From Pseudomonas thermotolerans DSM 14292 (GTDB lineage Bacteria > Pseudomonadota > Gammaproteobacteria > Pseudomonadales > Pseudomonadaceae), in the NCBI RefSeq assembly GCF_000364625.1, contig NZ_KB822615.1, forward strand, positions 23,056-87,055: a DNA stretch of 64,000 nucleotides, read 5' to 3'. A model generated the notes under the pieces. That model was not told the DNA's origin. It did not search any database and saw nothing but the letters and a program-made list of their open reading frames with translations. Below, piece by piece: positions 24,919-33,274 of this stretch. Positions within the stretch are counted from its first letter, which is position 1, and every line of letters begins with the position of its first letter. Made by a program: the position numbers and the translations under genes.

Positions 24919-25629
24919 CTAGTACAAGCGGGCCAGCAGCGCCGGCACCGCCGCCTCGACGCGGAGGATTCGCTCGCCGAGCTGCACCGGCTGTAGGCCG
25001 GCCTCGCGCAGCTTGTCCACCTCGTAGGGGATCCAGCCGCCTTCCGGGCCTATGGCCAGGGTCACCGGCCGATCGCCCAGGTCCCGTGGACAGGCCGGGT
25101 AATCGCCGGGATGGCCGACCAGGCCGAGGGTTCCGGCAGCCAGGGCGGGTAGGCGGTCCTCGACGAAGGGCTTGAAGCGCTTCTCGATGCTGACCTCGGG
25201 CAGCACGGTGTCGCGGGCCTGCTCGAGGCCGAGGATCAGCTGCTCGCGGATCGCCTCGGGGGCTAGGAAGGGGGTCTGCCAGAAGCTCTTCTCCACCCGA
25301 TAGCTGTTCAGCAGCACTAGACGCGGCACGCCCATGGCGGACACGGTCTGCAGCACGCGGCGGAGCATCTTCGGGCGCGGTAGGGCAAGCAGCAGGGTGA
25401 GCGGCAGCTTGGCCGGCGGCGGACTGTCCAGGGCGACCTGCAGTTCCGCCTCGTCGGCTTCCAGGCGCAGCAGGGTGCCGGTGCCCATCGGCCCGCCGAG
25501 GCGGCCGACCCGCAGGCTGTCGCCGCTCTGCGCCTGGTGCACCTCGTGCAGGTGGCGCAGGCGCCGGCCGCGCAGCAGGGCGCGGTCGGCGGCGACAAAG
25601 TCGCTGTCTTCGAGGAGCAGCAGGTTCAC
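24919..25629 (-). CDS. rsmE: 16S rRNA m3U1498 methyltransferase
   Basis: A 236-residue SPOUT methyltransferase that uses SAM to methylate U1498 of 16S rRNA. An N-terminal PUA-like domain ([21 protein letters not shown], about 20-40) is followed by the SPOUT knot: [20 protein letters not shown] (about 197-202) and [17 protein letters not shown] (about 217-233). It starts with GTG, whose bases overlap the tatC stop as GTGA, so it is coupled to the tat operon, as in P. aeruginosa. A longer upstream frame running through tatC is spurious. Confidence 0.9.
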   Translation of the reverse strand: MNLLLLEDSDFVAADRALLRGRRLRHLHEVHQAQSGDSLRVGRLGGPMGTGTLLRLEADEAELQVALDSPPPAKLPLTLLLALPRPKMLRRVLQTVSAMGVPRLVLLNSYRVEKSFWQTPFLAPEAIREQLILGLEQARDTVLPEVSIEKRFKPFVEDRLPALAAGTLGLVGHPGDYPACPRDLGDRPVTLAIGPEGGWIPYEVDKLREAGLQPVQLGERILRVEAAVPALLARLY

Positions 25630-26417
25630 GATTGCACGGAGGGCGGCTGGTCCTGCGGCGGGACCTGGTCGGCCGGCTGCTCGCGGCGCTTGCGCACCAG
25701 GCTGCCGGCGAGGATGCCGAGCTCGAAGAGCAGCCACATGGGCACTGCCAGCATGGTCTGGGAGAACACGTCCGGCGGGGTGAGGATCATGCCGACCACA
25801 AAGCAGCCGATGATCACGTAGGGGCGGATCCTGCGCAGGTAGGCGACGTCCACCACGCCGATCCAGATCAGCAGGACCACCGCCACGGGGATCTCGAAGG
25901 CCACCCCGAAGGCGAAGAACAGCGTCATCACGAAGTCCAGGTAGCTGGCGATGTCGGTCATCATCGACACGCCTTCCGGGGTGACGCTGGCGAAGAAGTG
26001 GAAGATCACCGGGAACACCAGGAAGTACGCAAAGGCCATCCCAGCGTAGAAGAGGATGATGCTGGAGACCAGCAGGGGCATGGCGATGCGCTTCTCGTGG
26101 CGGTACAGGCCGGGCGCGATGAAGCCCCAGATCTGCTGGAGGATCACCGGCATGGCGAGGAACAGCGAGACGATCGCGGTCAGCTTGAACGGGGTGAGGA
26201 AGGGCGAGGCCACGTCGGTGGCGATCATGGTCGCGCCTTCCGGCAGGTACTGGCGCAGTGGCGCGGAGACCAGGGTATAGATCTGCTGGGCGAAGGCGAG
26301 CAGCGCCAGGAAGATCAGGAATACCGCGGCCACGCAGCGCAGCAGGCGGGTACGGAGTTCGGCGAGATGCGAGACCAGGGGCATTTCCTGGTCGTCTTCG
26401 GGCTTCTGATCGCTCAT
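25626..26417 (-). CDS. tatC: Twin-arginine translocase subunit TatC
   Basis: A 263-residue polytopic membrane protein, the receptor core of the Tat system for folded proteins. It has an N-terminal [17 protein letters not shown] (about 12-28, the conserved H-L-x-E-L-R-x-R motif), six hydrophobic spans, and the conserved [18 protein letters not shown] (about 72-89) and [10 protein letters not shown] (about 102-111) loops. The C terminus is polar ([16 protein letters not shown]). It overlaps tatB by 4 bp and rsmE by 4 bp. Confidence 0.95.
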   Translation of the reverse strand: MSDQKPEDDQEMPLVSHLAELRTRLLRCVAAVFLIFLALLAFAQQIYTLVSAPLRQYLPEGATMIATDVASPFLTPFKLTAIVSLFLAMPVILQQIWGFIAPGLYRHEKRIAMPLLVSSIILFYAGMAFAYFLVFPVIFHFFASVTPEGVSMMTDIASYLDFVMTLFFAFGVAFEIPVAVVLLIWIGVVDVAYLRRIRPYVIIGCFVVGMILTPPDVFSQTMLAVPMWLLFELGILAGSLVRKRREQPADQVPPQDQPPSVQS

Positions 26418-26773
26418 GGGTTACGCGGCGGTTGAGTCGCTTCGGGTGAGGGGGCAGCGGCCGAGGCCGTGGAGGCGCCGGCCGCGGGGGCGGCGGCTTC
26501 CGCAGGCTTGGCCTGAGCGGCACTCGGCTGGGGGGCGATCTGGCTTTTCAGTTCGCGCTCCATGGCGAGGATCTGCTCATTGTGCAGCTGGCGGCGGATC
26601 TCGTCGGCGCCGATCTCCCGCTCGACCTCCTGCTTGATGGTGTTGAAGCTGCGCTTCAGGCGGCCGATCCACAGCCCGGCGGTGCGCGCCGCGCCGGGCA
26701 GGCGCTCGGGGCCGAGCACCAGCAGGGCGACCAGGCCGACCAGCAGCAACTCGCTGAAGCCGATGCCGAACAT
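26414..26773 (-). CDS. tatB: Sec-independent translocase protein TatB
   Basis: A 119-residue protein. The N-terminal membrane hairpin [26 protein letters not shown] has the conserved Glu-8 and the G-P hinge of TatB. An amphipathic helix follows ([16 protein letters not shown]), then a Pro/Ala-rich, probably disordered tail. It works with TatC in binding twin-arginine signal peptides. It starts 1 bp after the tatA stop. Confidence 0.95.
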   Translation of the reverse strand: MFGIGFSELLLVGLVALLVLGPERLPGAARTAGLWIGRLKRSFNTIKQEVEREIGADEIRRQLHNEQILAMERELKSQIAPQPSAAQAKPAEAAAPAAGASTASAAAPSPEATQPPRNP

Positions 26774-26774
26774 G

Positions 26775-27035
26775 TCAGTCCTTCTTGGCCGGCTCTTCGA
26801 CCTTCTGCGCCTGGGCGTCGATGGTCTGCGGCTGGTTCAGGGTCGCGTTCGGCTGCGCCGGCTGGCTGGGCTGGGCCGGCTGCTCGGGTTTGGTCTCGTC
26901 CTCGTTCATGGCCTTGCGGAAGCCCTTGATGGTCTCGCCCAAGTCGCTGCCGAGGTTCTTCAGTTTCTTGGTACCGAACACCAGGACCACCACGATGAGG
27001 ATGACCACCCAGTGTTTCCAGTCGAAAATGCCCAT
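26775..27035 (-). CDS. tatA: Sec-independent translocase protein TatA
   Basis: An 86-residue pore subunit. A single N-terminal span [21 protein letters not shown] is followed by the conserved [22 protein letters not shown] amphipathic helix and a Gln/Pro-rich tail. It is the first tat gene, 21 bp after hisE; order hisI-hisE-tatA-tatB-tatC-rsmE on the minus strand, as in P. aeruginosa. Confidence 0.95.
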   Translation of the reverse strand: MGIFDWKHWVVILIVVVLVFGTKKLKNLGSDLGETIKGFRKAMNEDETKPEQPAQPSQPAQPNATLNQPQTIDAQAQKVEEPAKKD

Positions 27036-27056
27036 TCGCTCGCTCCTCGTCGATGA

Positions 27057-27392
27057 TTATGCGGAAGGCTTGCGGGCCGCCTTCTCGGCGTGCCCGGAGA
27101 GGCCGAAGCGCCGCTCCAGTTCGTCCAGCACCGCCTGGGGGTGCTGGCCGAGGGCGGCGAGCATCACCAGGCTGTGGAACCAGAGGTCGGCGGTTTCGTA
27201 GATCAGGTCCTTACTGTCGCCGCTCTGCGCGGCGTCCTTGGCGGCGATGATGGTTTCCACCGCTTCCTCGCCGACCTTCTCGAGGATCTTGTTCAGACCC
27301 TTGTGGTACAGGCTGGCCACGTAGGAGCTTTCCGGACTCGCGCCCTTGCGCGACTCCAGCACCTCGGCCAGACGGTTCAGGGTGTCACTCAT
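27057..27392 (-). CDS. hisE: Phosphoribosyl-ATP pyrophosphatase
   Basis: A 111-residue all-alpha MazG-like enzyme for step 2 of histidine biosynthesis, converting PR-ATP to PR-AMP. The conserved metal-binding helix [14 protein letters not shown] (about 35-48) and the following [19 protein letters not shown] (about 54-72, E-x2-D pattern) are clear. It overlaps hisI by 8 bp. Separate hisI and hisE genes are the Pseudomonas arrangement. Confidence 0.95.
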   Translation of the reverse strand: MSDTLNRLAEVLESRKGASPESSYVASLYHKGLNKILEKVGEEAVETIIAAKDAAQSGDSKDLIYETADLWFHSLVMLAALGQHPQAVLDELERRFGLSGHAEKAARKPSA

Positions 27393-27786
27393 GGGCGTTT
27401 CCCTTGTGGTAGATGGCGTGTGGGTCCTTGAGCACCGGGTCGACGGTCTTCCAGGCGCCGTTCTCGTAGACCCGGTAGAAGCAGCTCTCGCGCCCGGTGT
27501 GGCAGGCGATGCCGCCGAGTTGCTCGACCTGCAGGATGATCACGTCGGCGTCGCAGTCCAGGCGCAGCTCGTGGAGCTTCTGCACATGGCCGGATTCCTC
27601 GCCCTTGCGCCAGAGTTTGCCACGCGAGCGCGACCAGTAGATGGCGCGTCCTTCGGCGGCGGTGAGGGCCAGCGCCTCGCGGTTCATCCAGGCCATCATC
27701 AGCACGCGGCCGGTCTTGTGGTCCTGGGCGATCGCCGGCACCAGGCCCTCTTGGTTCCAGTTGATTTCGTCTAGCCAGTCGCTCAT
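27385..27786 (-). CDS. hisI: Phosphoribosyl-AMP cyclohydrolase
   Basis: A 133-residue zinc enzyme for step 3 of histidine biosynthesis, opening the adenine ring of PR-AMP. Characteristic segments are [22 protein letters not shown] (about 13-34), [17 protein letters not shown] (about 50-66) and the metal-binding [14 protein letters not shown]...[13 protein letters not shown]. The start at 27786 gives the family N terminus [14 protein letters not shown]; the frame is open further upstream but has no convincing start there. Confidence 0.95.
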   Translation of the reverse strand: MSDWLDEINWNQEGLVPAIAQDHKTGRVLMMAWMNREALALTAAEGRAIYWSRSRGKLWRKGEESGHVQKLHELRLDCDADVIILQVEQLGGIACHTGRESCFYRVYENGAWKTVDPVLKDPHAIYHKGNAHE

Positions 27787-27928
27787 CGGTGGTATCCGCC
27801 CGGCGGGGCCGGTTCGTGGGGCGGGCCGGTTACGGGGCCGGTCCGCCGGATGCTCGGGCGAAGCGCGGCGCCGGGCGTCGGCTTCTCCCTGTGGATCGGT
27901 CAAGTTTGCCAGTCGGGATCGCAACTGG

Positions 27929-29530
27929 CTATCGGCGCAGCACCAGATACAGCCCGGCGGCAGCCATCAGCCAGGCCGGCCAGGCCTGCGCGGGGTCCGC
28001 CTGCAGGCCGGCAGCGAGCACCCCGGCGCCGCCGAGCAGGGCCGCGCCGAGCAGGCGCAGGGCCCAGCGGTCGCCGGGCTGCGCGGAGGGCGGCGGGTTG
28101 TCGAGCGGCGGATGGGAGAGCCGCTCGAGCACATCGCGGGTCATGCTGGCCAGGTGCGGCACCTGCTCGATCTGGCTCTGCAGGTTGCCGAGCAGCTGGC
28201 GCGGGCTGACCCGCTCGCGCATCCAGCGCTCCAGGAAGGGCGCCGCGGTGCTCCACAGGTCGAGCTCCGGGTACAGCTGGCGGCCGAGGCCCTCGATGTT
28301 CAGCAGGGTCTTCTGCAGCAGCACCAGCTGCGGCTGGATTTCCATGTTGAAGCGTCGCGCGGTCTGGAACAGGCGCAGCAGCAGCTGGCCGAAGGAAATG
28401 TCCTTGAGCGGGCGCTCGAAGATCGGCTCGCAGACGGTGCGGATCGCCGCCTCGAAGTCGTTGACCCGGGTGCCCGCCGGCACCCAGCCGGAGTCGATGT
28501 GCAGCTGCGCCACCTTGCGGTAGTCGCGCTTGAAGAAGGCCAGCAGGTTGCGCGCCAGGTAGTCCTGATCCTCGGGGGTGAGGCTGCCGACGATGCCGCA
28601 GTCGATGGCGATGTACTGCGGGCTCCAGGGCGTGCGGGTGCTGACGAAGATATTGCCGGGGTGCATGTCGGCATGGAAGAAGCTGTCGCGGAACACCTGG
28701 GTGAAGAAGATCTCCACGCCACGCTCGGCGAGCAGCTTGAGGTTGGTGCGCTGGTCGATCAGGCTGTCCAGGTCGGTGACCGGGATGCCGTAGATGCGCT
28801 CCATCACCAGCACCTTGGGGCGGCACAGATCCCAGTACACCTGGGGCACGTAGAGCAGCGGCGAGCCCTCGAAGTTGCGCCGCAGCTGGCTGGCGTTGGC
28901 TGCCTCGCGGAGCAGGTCGAGCTCGTCGTAGATGGTCTTCTCGTAGTCGCTGACCACTTCCACCGGGTGCAGGCGGCGCGCCTCGGTGGAGATCGCCTCG
29001 GCCAGGCGGGCGAGCAGGAACAGCCAGGCCAGGTCGGCGCGGATCACCGGCTTGAGGCCGGGGCGGATCACCTTGACCACCACCTCCTCGCCGCTCTTCA
29101 GCTGCGCGGCGTGCACCTGGGCGATGGAGGCCGAGGCCAGGGGCTGGCTGTCGAAGCGGGCGAACAGGCTGCCGACCTTGGCGCCCAGCTGTTCCTCGAT
29201 GAGCGCCACCGAGCGTTCCGGGTCGAAGGGCGGCACCCGGTCCTGGAGCTTGGCCAGCTCGTCGGCGATGTCCGGCGGCAGCAGGTCGCGGCGGGTGGAG
29301 AGCAGTTGCCCGAACTTGATGAAGATCGGTCCGAGATCCTGCAGGGCCAGGCGCAGGCTCTCGCCGCGCGACAACTGGCGGCGCCGGCGCGGCAGCCAGC
29401 GCCAGGGCAGCAGGAAGCGCGTGGCGGCCAGCCACCAGGGCAGGGGCAGCTCGAACAGCAGGTCGTCGAGGCGGTAGCGGATGACCACGCGCTGGATGGT
29501 CAGCAGGCGGCGGACGGCAAGCAGCTTCAT
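27929..29530 (-). CDS. ubiB: Ubiquinone biosynthesis protein UbiB (atypical kinase/ATPase)
   Basis: A 533-residue ABC1/ADCK-family protein. The signature K-x-G-Q motif is [17 protein letters not shown] (about 69-85), followed by the Ala-rich nucleotide loop [14 protein letters not shown] (about 131-144) in place of a Gly loop, [10 protein letters not shown], and the catalytic and metal sites [11 protein letters not shown] (about 287-297) and IAIDCGIVG. Two C-terminal hydrophobic segments ([19 protein letters not shown] and [12 protein letters not shown]) anchor it in the membrane. It assists ubiquinone ring hydroxylation, probably by extracting CoQ intermediates. It overlaps ubiJ by 4 bp; last gene of the ubiE-ubiJ-ubiB operon. 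Confidence 0.95.
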   Translation of the reverse strand: MKLLAVRRLLTIQRVVIRYRLDDLLFELPLPWWLAATRFLLPWRWLPRRRRQLSRGESLRLALQDLGPIFIKFGQLLSTRRDLLPPDIADELAKLQDRVPPFDPERSVALIEEQLGAKVGSLFARFDSQPLASASIAQVHAAQLKSGEEVVVKVIRPGLKPVIRADLAWLFLLARLAEAISTEARRLHPVEVVSDYEKTIYDELDLLREAANASQLRRNFEGSPLLYVPQVYWDLCRPKVLVMERIYGIPVTDLDSLIDQRTNLKLLAERGVEIFFTQVFRDSFFHADMHPGNIFVSTRTPWSPQYIAIDCGIVGSLTPEDQDYLARNLLAFFKRDYRKVAQLHIDSGWVPAGTRVNDFEAAIRTVCEPIFERPLKDISFGQLLLRLFQTARRFNMEIQPQLVLLQKTLLNIEGLGRQLYPELDLWSTAAPFLERWMRERVSPRQLLGNLQSQIEQVPHLASMTRDVLERLSHPPLDNPPPSAQPGDRWALRLLGAALLGGAGVLAAGLQADPAQAWPAWLMAAAGLYLVLRR

Positions 29531-30150
29531 GCAGGATCGTCGGATGCAGGGGTGGAGGAGAGGCGCTCGACCCGGGCCTCGAGACGGTCGAGGGCGAGCT
29601 TGAGGTCGTCCAGCTCGGCGAAGCGGGCTTCGGCTTCCTGGCGCCCTACCAGGCTGCGTGATTCCTCGCTGAGGTAGTCGGCGAGGCTCTGCCTCAGGCT
29701 GTCCAGGCCGTCCAGCGCCCAGCGGGCGCGCAGCCTGAGGTGGCCGCCGAGCAGCGCCGCGGGCAGCGGGCCGAGCCAGCGCGCCAGCTCGTATTCCCAG
29801 TCCAGCTCGAGATCCTGGAGGATCCCGGCGAGTTCCAGGAGCAGGCCGCTGTCGCCCTCCAGCTCGACCTCCGGGCCGTGCAGGATGCTGGTCTTGTCGC
29901 GGCTCACCGCCAGGCGCAGCAGGCTGGTGGCCGGGGCGCGCAGGCGGCAGTCGGCGGGCGCCTCCCAGTGCGCGGCGAGGCGCAGACCGTCCACCTCGGG
30001 GAGGACGAACAACTGCACGGCCGGTGCCGGGCAGTCCACGGCGATCACCCGCCCGGCCAGGGGCGCGAGGCGTGCCGGGACGCTGGCGTCCAGGCGCAGG
30101 ACTCGGTTGAGGCCGGCCTCGACGCCGGCCAGCACGGCCTGGGTCAACAT
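29527..30150 (-). CDS. ubiJ: Ubiquinone biosynthesis accessory factor UbiJ (SCP2 domain)
   Basis: A 207-residue protein with an N-terminal SCP2-like lipid-binding domain (about 14-115; [20 protein letters not shown], then [10 protein letters not shown]) and a C-terminal coiled coil (about 165-200, heptad-like [18 protein letters not shown]). UbiJ with UbiK binds lipid and supports the soluble Ubi metabolon. Family sequence similarity is low across species, but its place between ubiE and ubiB with one-base and four-base overlaps is diagnostic. Confidence 0.9.
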   Translation of the reverse strand: MLTQAVLAGVEAGLNRVLRLDASVPARLAPLAGRVIAVDCPAPAVQLFVLPEVDGLRLAAHWEAPADCRLRAPATSLLRLAVSRDKTSILHGPEVELEGDSGLLLELAGILQDLELDWEYELARWLGPLPAALLGGHLRLRARWALDGLDSLRQSLADYLSEESRSLVGRQEAEARFAELDDLKLALDRLEARVERLSSTPASDDPA

Positions 30151-30920
30151 CAGGGCTTGATGCCGCGGTGCAGGGCGACGATGCCGCCGGTCATGTTGTG
30201 GTAGGTGACCCGCTCGAAGCCGGCGTCCACCATCATCGCCTTGAGGGTTTCCTGGTCCGGGTGCATGCGGATCGACTCGGCCAGGTAGCGGTAGCTGTCG
30301 GCGTCGTTGGTGACCAGCTTGCCCATCAGCGGCAGCAGGGTGAAGGAGTAGGCGTCATAGGCCTTGGACAGCAGGCTGCTGGTCGGCTTGGAGAACTCCA
30401 GCACCAGCAGGCGGCCACCCGGTTTGAGGACGCGCAGCATGGAACGCAGGGCGTCTTCCTTGTGGGTGACGTTGCGCAGGCCGAAGGCGATGGTCACGCA
30501 GTCGAAGTGGTTGTCGGGGAACGGCAGCTTCTCGGCGTCCGCCTGGACGAAGCTGACGTTGCCGGCGACGCCGCTGTCCAGCAGCTTGTCGCGTCCGACC
30601 TTGAGCATCGAGGCGTTGATGTCGGCGAGCACCACTTCGCCGCTGGGGCCGACCAGCCTGGAGAACTGCCGGGTCAGATCGCCGGTGCCGCCGGCGATGT
30701 CCAGCACCCGGTTGCCCGGGCGCACGCCGGACAGCTCGATGGTGAAGCGCTTCCACAGGCGGTGGATGCCTCCGGACATGAGGTCGTTCATCAGGTCGTA
30801 CTTGGCGGCCACGGAGTGGAATACCTCGGCGACCTTCCGGGCCTTCTGGCTCTCCGGCACCCGCTGGTAGCCGAAGTGGGTGGTGGGTTCGGCATTGCTG
30901 CCTTCGCGCGGTTCGTTCAT
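30150..30920 (-). CDS. ubiE: Ubiquinone/menaquinone C-methyltransferase
   Basis: A 256-residue class I SAM methyltransferase that C-methylates 2-polyprenyl-6-methoxy-1,4-benzoquinol (and demethylmenaquinol). Motifs are [21 protein letters not shown] (about 35-55), the SAM loop [12 protein letters not shown] (about 69-80), [14 protein letters not shown], and [19 protein letters not shown] (about 136-154). Length and C terminus ([15 protein letters not shown]) are standard. First gene of the ubiEJB operon. A perfect palindrome and a possible -10 lie just upstream. Confidence 0.96.
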   Translation of the reverse strand: MNEPREGSNAEPTTHFGYQRVPESQKARKVAEVFHSVAAKYDLMNDLMSGGIHRLWKRFTIELSGVRPGNRVLDIAGGTGDLTRQFSRLVGPSGEVVLADINASMLKVGRDKLLDSGVAGNVSFVQADAEKLPFPDNHFDCVTIAFGLRNVTHKEDALRSMLRVLKPGGRLLVLEFSKPTSSLLSKAYDAYSFTLLPLMGKLVTNDADSYRYLAESIRMHPDQETLKAMMVDAGFERVTYHNMTGGIVALHRGIKP

Positions 30921-30937
30921 GGGCTGTCACCGGAAAG

Positions 30938-30954
30938 AGAATGCCGGGCATTCT
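30938..30954. promoter_or_regulatory. Perfect 17-bp palindrome upstream of ubiE
   Basis: AGAATGCC and its exact reverse complement GGCATTCT flank a single G, 18-34 bp upstream of the ubiE ATG. It overlaps a minus-strand TAGAAT (30950-30955) that could be the ubiE -10 element. The arrangement fits an operator for a dimeric regulator, or a small hairpin in the mRNA leader. No regulator is identified. Confidence 0.45.
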
Positions 30955-31074
30955 AAACCCAAATGCGCTGCCAGGCGGCAATCGGCACGCATGCATGCCG
31001 CTCTGCGCGGCAGCGCCCGGTACGGGCGAGGCGGTATAGTGGTGCGACCACCGGCCGCAGTCAGGAGCCCAGCC

Positions 31075-31350
31075 ATGTCCCGCATCCATGTCGAACGACC
31101 CCATTCTCTCGGCCGTGCCGCCGCGCGGGCCAAGGCCGAGCAGCTGGCCGAGCGCCTGGCCCGTGAGTACGAGATCAGTTACCGGTGGCGCGGCGACACC
31201 CTGGAGTTCCGCCGCAGCGGCGCCGACGGACGCATCGAGGTAGGCGAGGACCGGGTGCGCGTGGAGATCAAGCTCGGCCTGCTGCTCTCCGCGCTGAGCG
31301 GCTCGATCCAGCGTGAGATCGAGCGGGCCCTGGATGAGAGGCTCGCCTGA
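31075..31350 (+). CDS. PHA-system (polyhydroxyalkanoic acid) family small protein
   Basis: A 91-residue protein of the PHA_gran_rgn group found beside pha genes in pseudomonads. N-terminal MSRIHVERPHSLGRAAARAKAEQLAERLA (helical), then YRWRGDTLEFRRSGADGRIEV, then a hydrophobic helix VEIKLGLLLSALSGSIQREIERALD. The fold resembles granule- or phasin-associated small proteins; the role is not established. CAGGAG sits 7 bases upstream of ATG 31075. It is divergent from ubiE and lies 104 bp before phaI; a TATAGT at 31035-31040 may be its -10. Confidence 0.75.
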   Translation: MSRIHVERPHSLGRAAARAKAEQLAERLAREYEISYRWRGDTLEFRRSGADGRIEVGEDRVRVEIKLGLLLSALSGSIQREIERALDERLA

Positions 31351-31361
31351 GGGCCGCCCCT

Positions 31362-31379
31362 CTAGTATGTGCTTTCTAA
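31362..31379. promoter_or_regulatory. Putative PhaD operator in the phaI promoter
   Basis: Half-sites CTAGT and TCTAA are separated by 8 bp. They align without gaps with the better site at 38006-38023 in front of phaC1 (TTAGA-N8-TCTAA), sharing TAG, a central G and TTTCTAATT when read in the direction of each operon. PhaD is known in P. putida to activate the phaI and phaC1 promoters through inverted half-sites about 8 bp apart. The left half-site here is imperfect. It lies 76-93 bp upstream of the phaI ATG. Confidence 0.5.
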
Positions 31380-31454
31380 TTTTCTTCCCTACCTTGCACC
31401 CAAGCCTGCGGGGTTGTGCGGGCCGTCCCCCAACCTGAAACAGTGAGGTGCGAC

Positions 31455-31880
31455 ATGGCGAAGATCGTTGCCAGGAAGAAAGTCGAAGAGGTCGCCGAGC
31501 CGGCGGCCGGCGTGCTGACCGAGATCCGGCGCTATGGCCGGCAGATCTGGCTGGCGGGGCTGGGTGCCTACGCCAAGGCCGGCCAGGAAGGCCTGAACTA
31601 TTTCAAGGAGCTGATCCGCGCCGGCGAGGAAGCCGAGCAGCAGGGCAAGAAGCTGGTCAGCGAGCAGGTGGAAGCGGCCAACAGTCAGATCGACAGCATG
31701 AAGAGCGGCGTGAAGACCGGTATCGAGACCCGCTTCGAGCGTCTCGAGAAGGCTTTCGACGACCGCATCGCCGCGGCGCTGAACCGCCTCGGCATCCCGT
31801 CCCGCCAGGACATCGACGGCCTCTCTGCTAAGCTGGACGTGTTGAACGACATGCTCACCCGCGTGGCCAAGACTCAGTGA
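31455..31880 (+). CDS. phaI: Phasin PhaI
   Basis: A 141-residue granule-associated phasin. The core IRRYGRQIWLAGLGAYAKAGQEGLNYF (about 25-51) is the PHA-binding amphipathic region shared with PhaF. A helical, coiled-coil-prone C terminus follows (RFERLEKAFDDRIAAALNRLGIPSRQDIDGL). It coats mcl-PHA granules. ATG 31455 has GAGGT seven bases upstream; an earlier in-frame start adds an unlikely N terminus. It is followed by phaF 11 bp later. Confidence 0.93.
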   Translation: MAKIVARKKVEEVAEPAAGVLTEIRRYGRQIWLAGLGAYAKAGQEGLNYFKELIRAGEEAEQQGKKLVSEQVEAANSQIDSMKSGVKTGIETRFERLEKAFDDRIAAALNRLGIPSRQDIDGLSAKLDVLNDMLTRVAKTQ

Positions 31881-31891
31881 AGGAGAGCGGG

Positions 31892-32587
31892 ATGGTCGCC
31901 AAGAAGCAATCCGACAAATCCGAAAAGGCCAGCAGCTCCTGGATCGGCGAGATCGAGAAGTACTCGCGGCAGATCTGGCTGGCCGGCCTGGGTGCCTATT
32001 CGAAGATCAGCAAGGACGGTAGCAAGCTGTTCGACACCCTGGTCGCCGACGGCGAGAAGGCCGAGAAGCTGATGGACGAGAAGGTCGATGTGGTGAAGTC
32101 CAAGGCCAGGTCGGCCACCAGCCGGGTCAGCAAGGTCAAGGGCTTGGCCCTCGGCAAGTGGGAGGAGCTCGAGGAAGCCTTCGACAAGCGCCTGAACAGC
32201 GCCATCTCGCGGCTCGGGGTGCCGAGCCGCAACGAGGTCAGGGAGCTGCACGACAAGGTCGAGGAGCTGACCCGAAAGATCGAGCAGCTCACCGGACAGA
32301 GCGCCAAGGCGACCAAGAGCGCGGCGGCCAAGACAGTCAAACCGGCCGCCAAGGCCGCCGCCAAAGCGGCAGGCAAGGCAACGGCGAAACCGGCTGCCAA
32401 GGCGGCTGCAGCGGCCAAGCCCGTGGCGAAAGCCGCCAAGCCGGCCGCCAAACCCGCGGCGAAGAAGGCCGCGAGCAAGGCCAGCGCCAAGCCGGCGACC
32501 ACCCCGGCGTCCGCCCCGGCCGAGGTGCCGCTGCCGGCCGCCGAGGGGCCGCTGGAGACGCCGAGCAGCCCGGCCACGTCGTCCTGA
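31892..32587 (+). CDS. phaF: Phasin/histone-like PHA granule protein PhaF
   Basis: A 231-residue two-part protein. The N-terminal phasin domain (about 1-110; SSWIGEIEKYSRQIWLAGLGAYSKI) is paralogous to PhaI. A short leucine-zipper-like stretch (VEELTRKIEQLTGQ) follows, then a histone H1-like C-terminal tail (about 140-210) of A-A-K-P/A-A-K-A repeats that binds DNA. PhaF ties PHA granules to the nucleoid and helps their segregation. ATG 31892 has AGGAG six bases upstream; a GTG at 31877 overlapping the phaI stop is possible but less likely. The repeat number varies between strains of this family. Confidence 0.93.
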   Translation: MVAKKQSDKSEKASSSWIGEIEKYSRQIWLAGLGAYSKISKDGSKLFDTLVADGEKAEKLMDEKVDVVKSKARSATSRVSKVKGLALGKWEELEEAFDKRLNSAISRLGVPSRNEVRELHDKVEELTRKIEQLTGQSAKATKSAAAKTVKPAAKAAAKAAGKATAKPAAKAAAAAKPVAKAAKPAAKPAAKKAASKASAKPATTPASAPAEVPLPAAEGPLETPSSPATSS

Positions 32588-32604
32588 TTTCGGCCACCCT
32601 GGGC

Positions 32605-32631
32605 AAACGCCCGGCTTCGGCCGGGCGTTTT
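32605..32631. terminator. Bidirectional terminator between phaF and phaD
   Basis: An 11-bp perfect stem (AAACGCCCGGC / GCCGGGCGTTT) with a TTCG tetraloop and T-runs on both strands. It lies 17 bp after the phaF stop and 17 bp from the phaD stop, serving both converging pha units. Confidence 0.85.
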
Positions 32632-32648
32632 GCATGGACGGGCCGTAT

Positions 32649-33266
32649 TCAGTCGCCGTCCAGGTAGCGCAGCGCCAGGCGTTCGGCCAGCGCGCGCGCC
32701 TCCTCCTTCAGGTGCGGGGCGACCAGCATCATGATCTGGAACACCACCAGGCGACTCTCCGCCTTGCTGCCGAGCAGGCGCTGGTAGGCCACCGAGAACA
32801 GCAGGGTGAGACTGATCTGCTCGACCAGCAGGCCCAGCGCGCGGGTGTCGCTGACCAGCTGGCGTTCGGCCTTCAGGCGCGCCAGCAGGGCGGCCAGGGT
32901 GCGCTTCAGGCCGTTCAGCCAGTGGCGCAGGCTGCGTGCCAGGCGCGGCTGGCGGGCGGCCAGGGTGGCCAGATCCTGGAACAGGAAGCGGTAGCGCGCC
33001 AGGCACTCGACGATCAGGTGCAGGAACAGCCAGTAGTCCTCGGCGGCCAGGCGCGCCTCGGCGGGCGGGTCGAGGAGCGGCGTAGCCTCCTGCTGGAAGC
33101 GCTCGAACAGGGCGAGGACCAGGGCCTCCTTGCCACGGAAGTGGTAGTAGAGGTTGCCCGGACTGATCTCCAGCTCGTTGGCGATCTCCAGGGTGGAGAC
33201 GTTCGGCTCGCCACGTTCATTGAACAGCAGCAGGGTGCAGTCGAGTATCCGCTCGCGGGTCTTCAT
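32649..33266 (-). CDS. phaD: TetR-like regulator PhaD
   Basis: A 205-residue TetR-family transcription factor. The N-terminal helix-turn-helix spans about residues 1-50 (RILDCTLLLFNERGEPNVSTLE, then ELEISPGNLYYHFRGKEAL). The remaining helical domain is the ligand-sensing and dimerisation part. In P. putida PhaD activates the phaC1 and phaI promoters in response to fatty-acid-derived CoA intermediates. It starts 8 bp after phaC2. Matching inverted repeats are visible upstream of both pha operons. Confidence 0.93.
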   Translation of the reverse strand: MKTRERILDCTLLLFNERGEPNVSTLEIANELEISPGNLYYHFRGKEALVLALFERFQQEATPLLDPPAEARLAAEDYWLFLHLIVECLARYRFLFQDLATLAARQPRLARSLRHWLNGLKRTLAALLARLKAERQLVSDTRALGLLVEQISLTLLFSVAYQRLLGSKAESRLVVFQIMMLVAPHLKEEARALAERLALRYLDGD

Positions 33267-33274
33267 GCCGCTCC

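Noticed and set aside
24919..26523. A long rsmE frame reading through tatC
   Set aside because: The upstream part is antisense-like Arg/Pro-rich text in the wrong frame of tatC; the GTG at 25629 overlapping the tatC stop gives standard RsmE.
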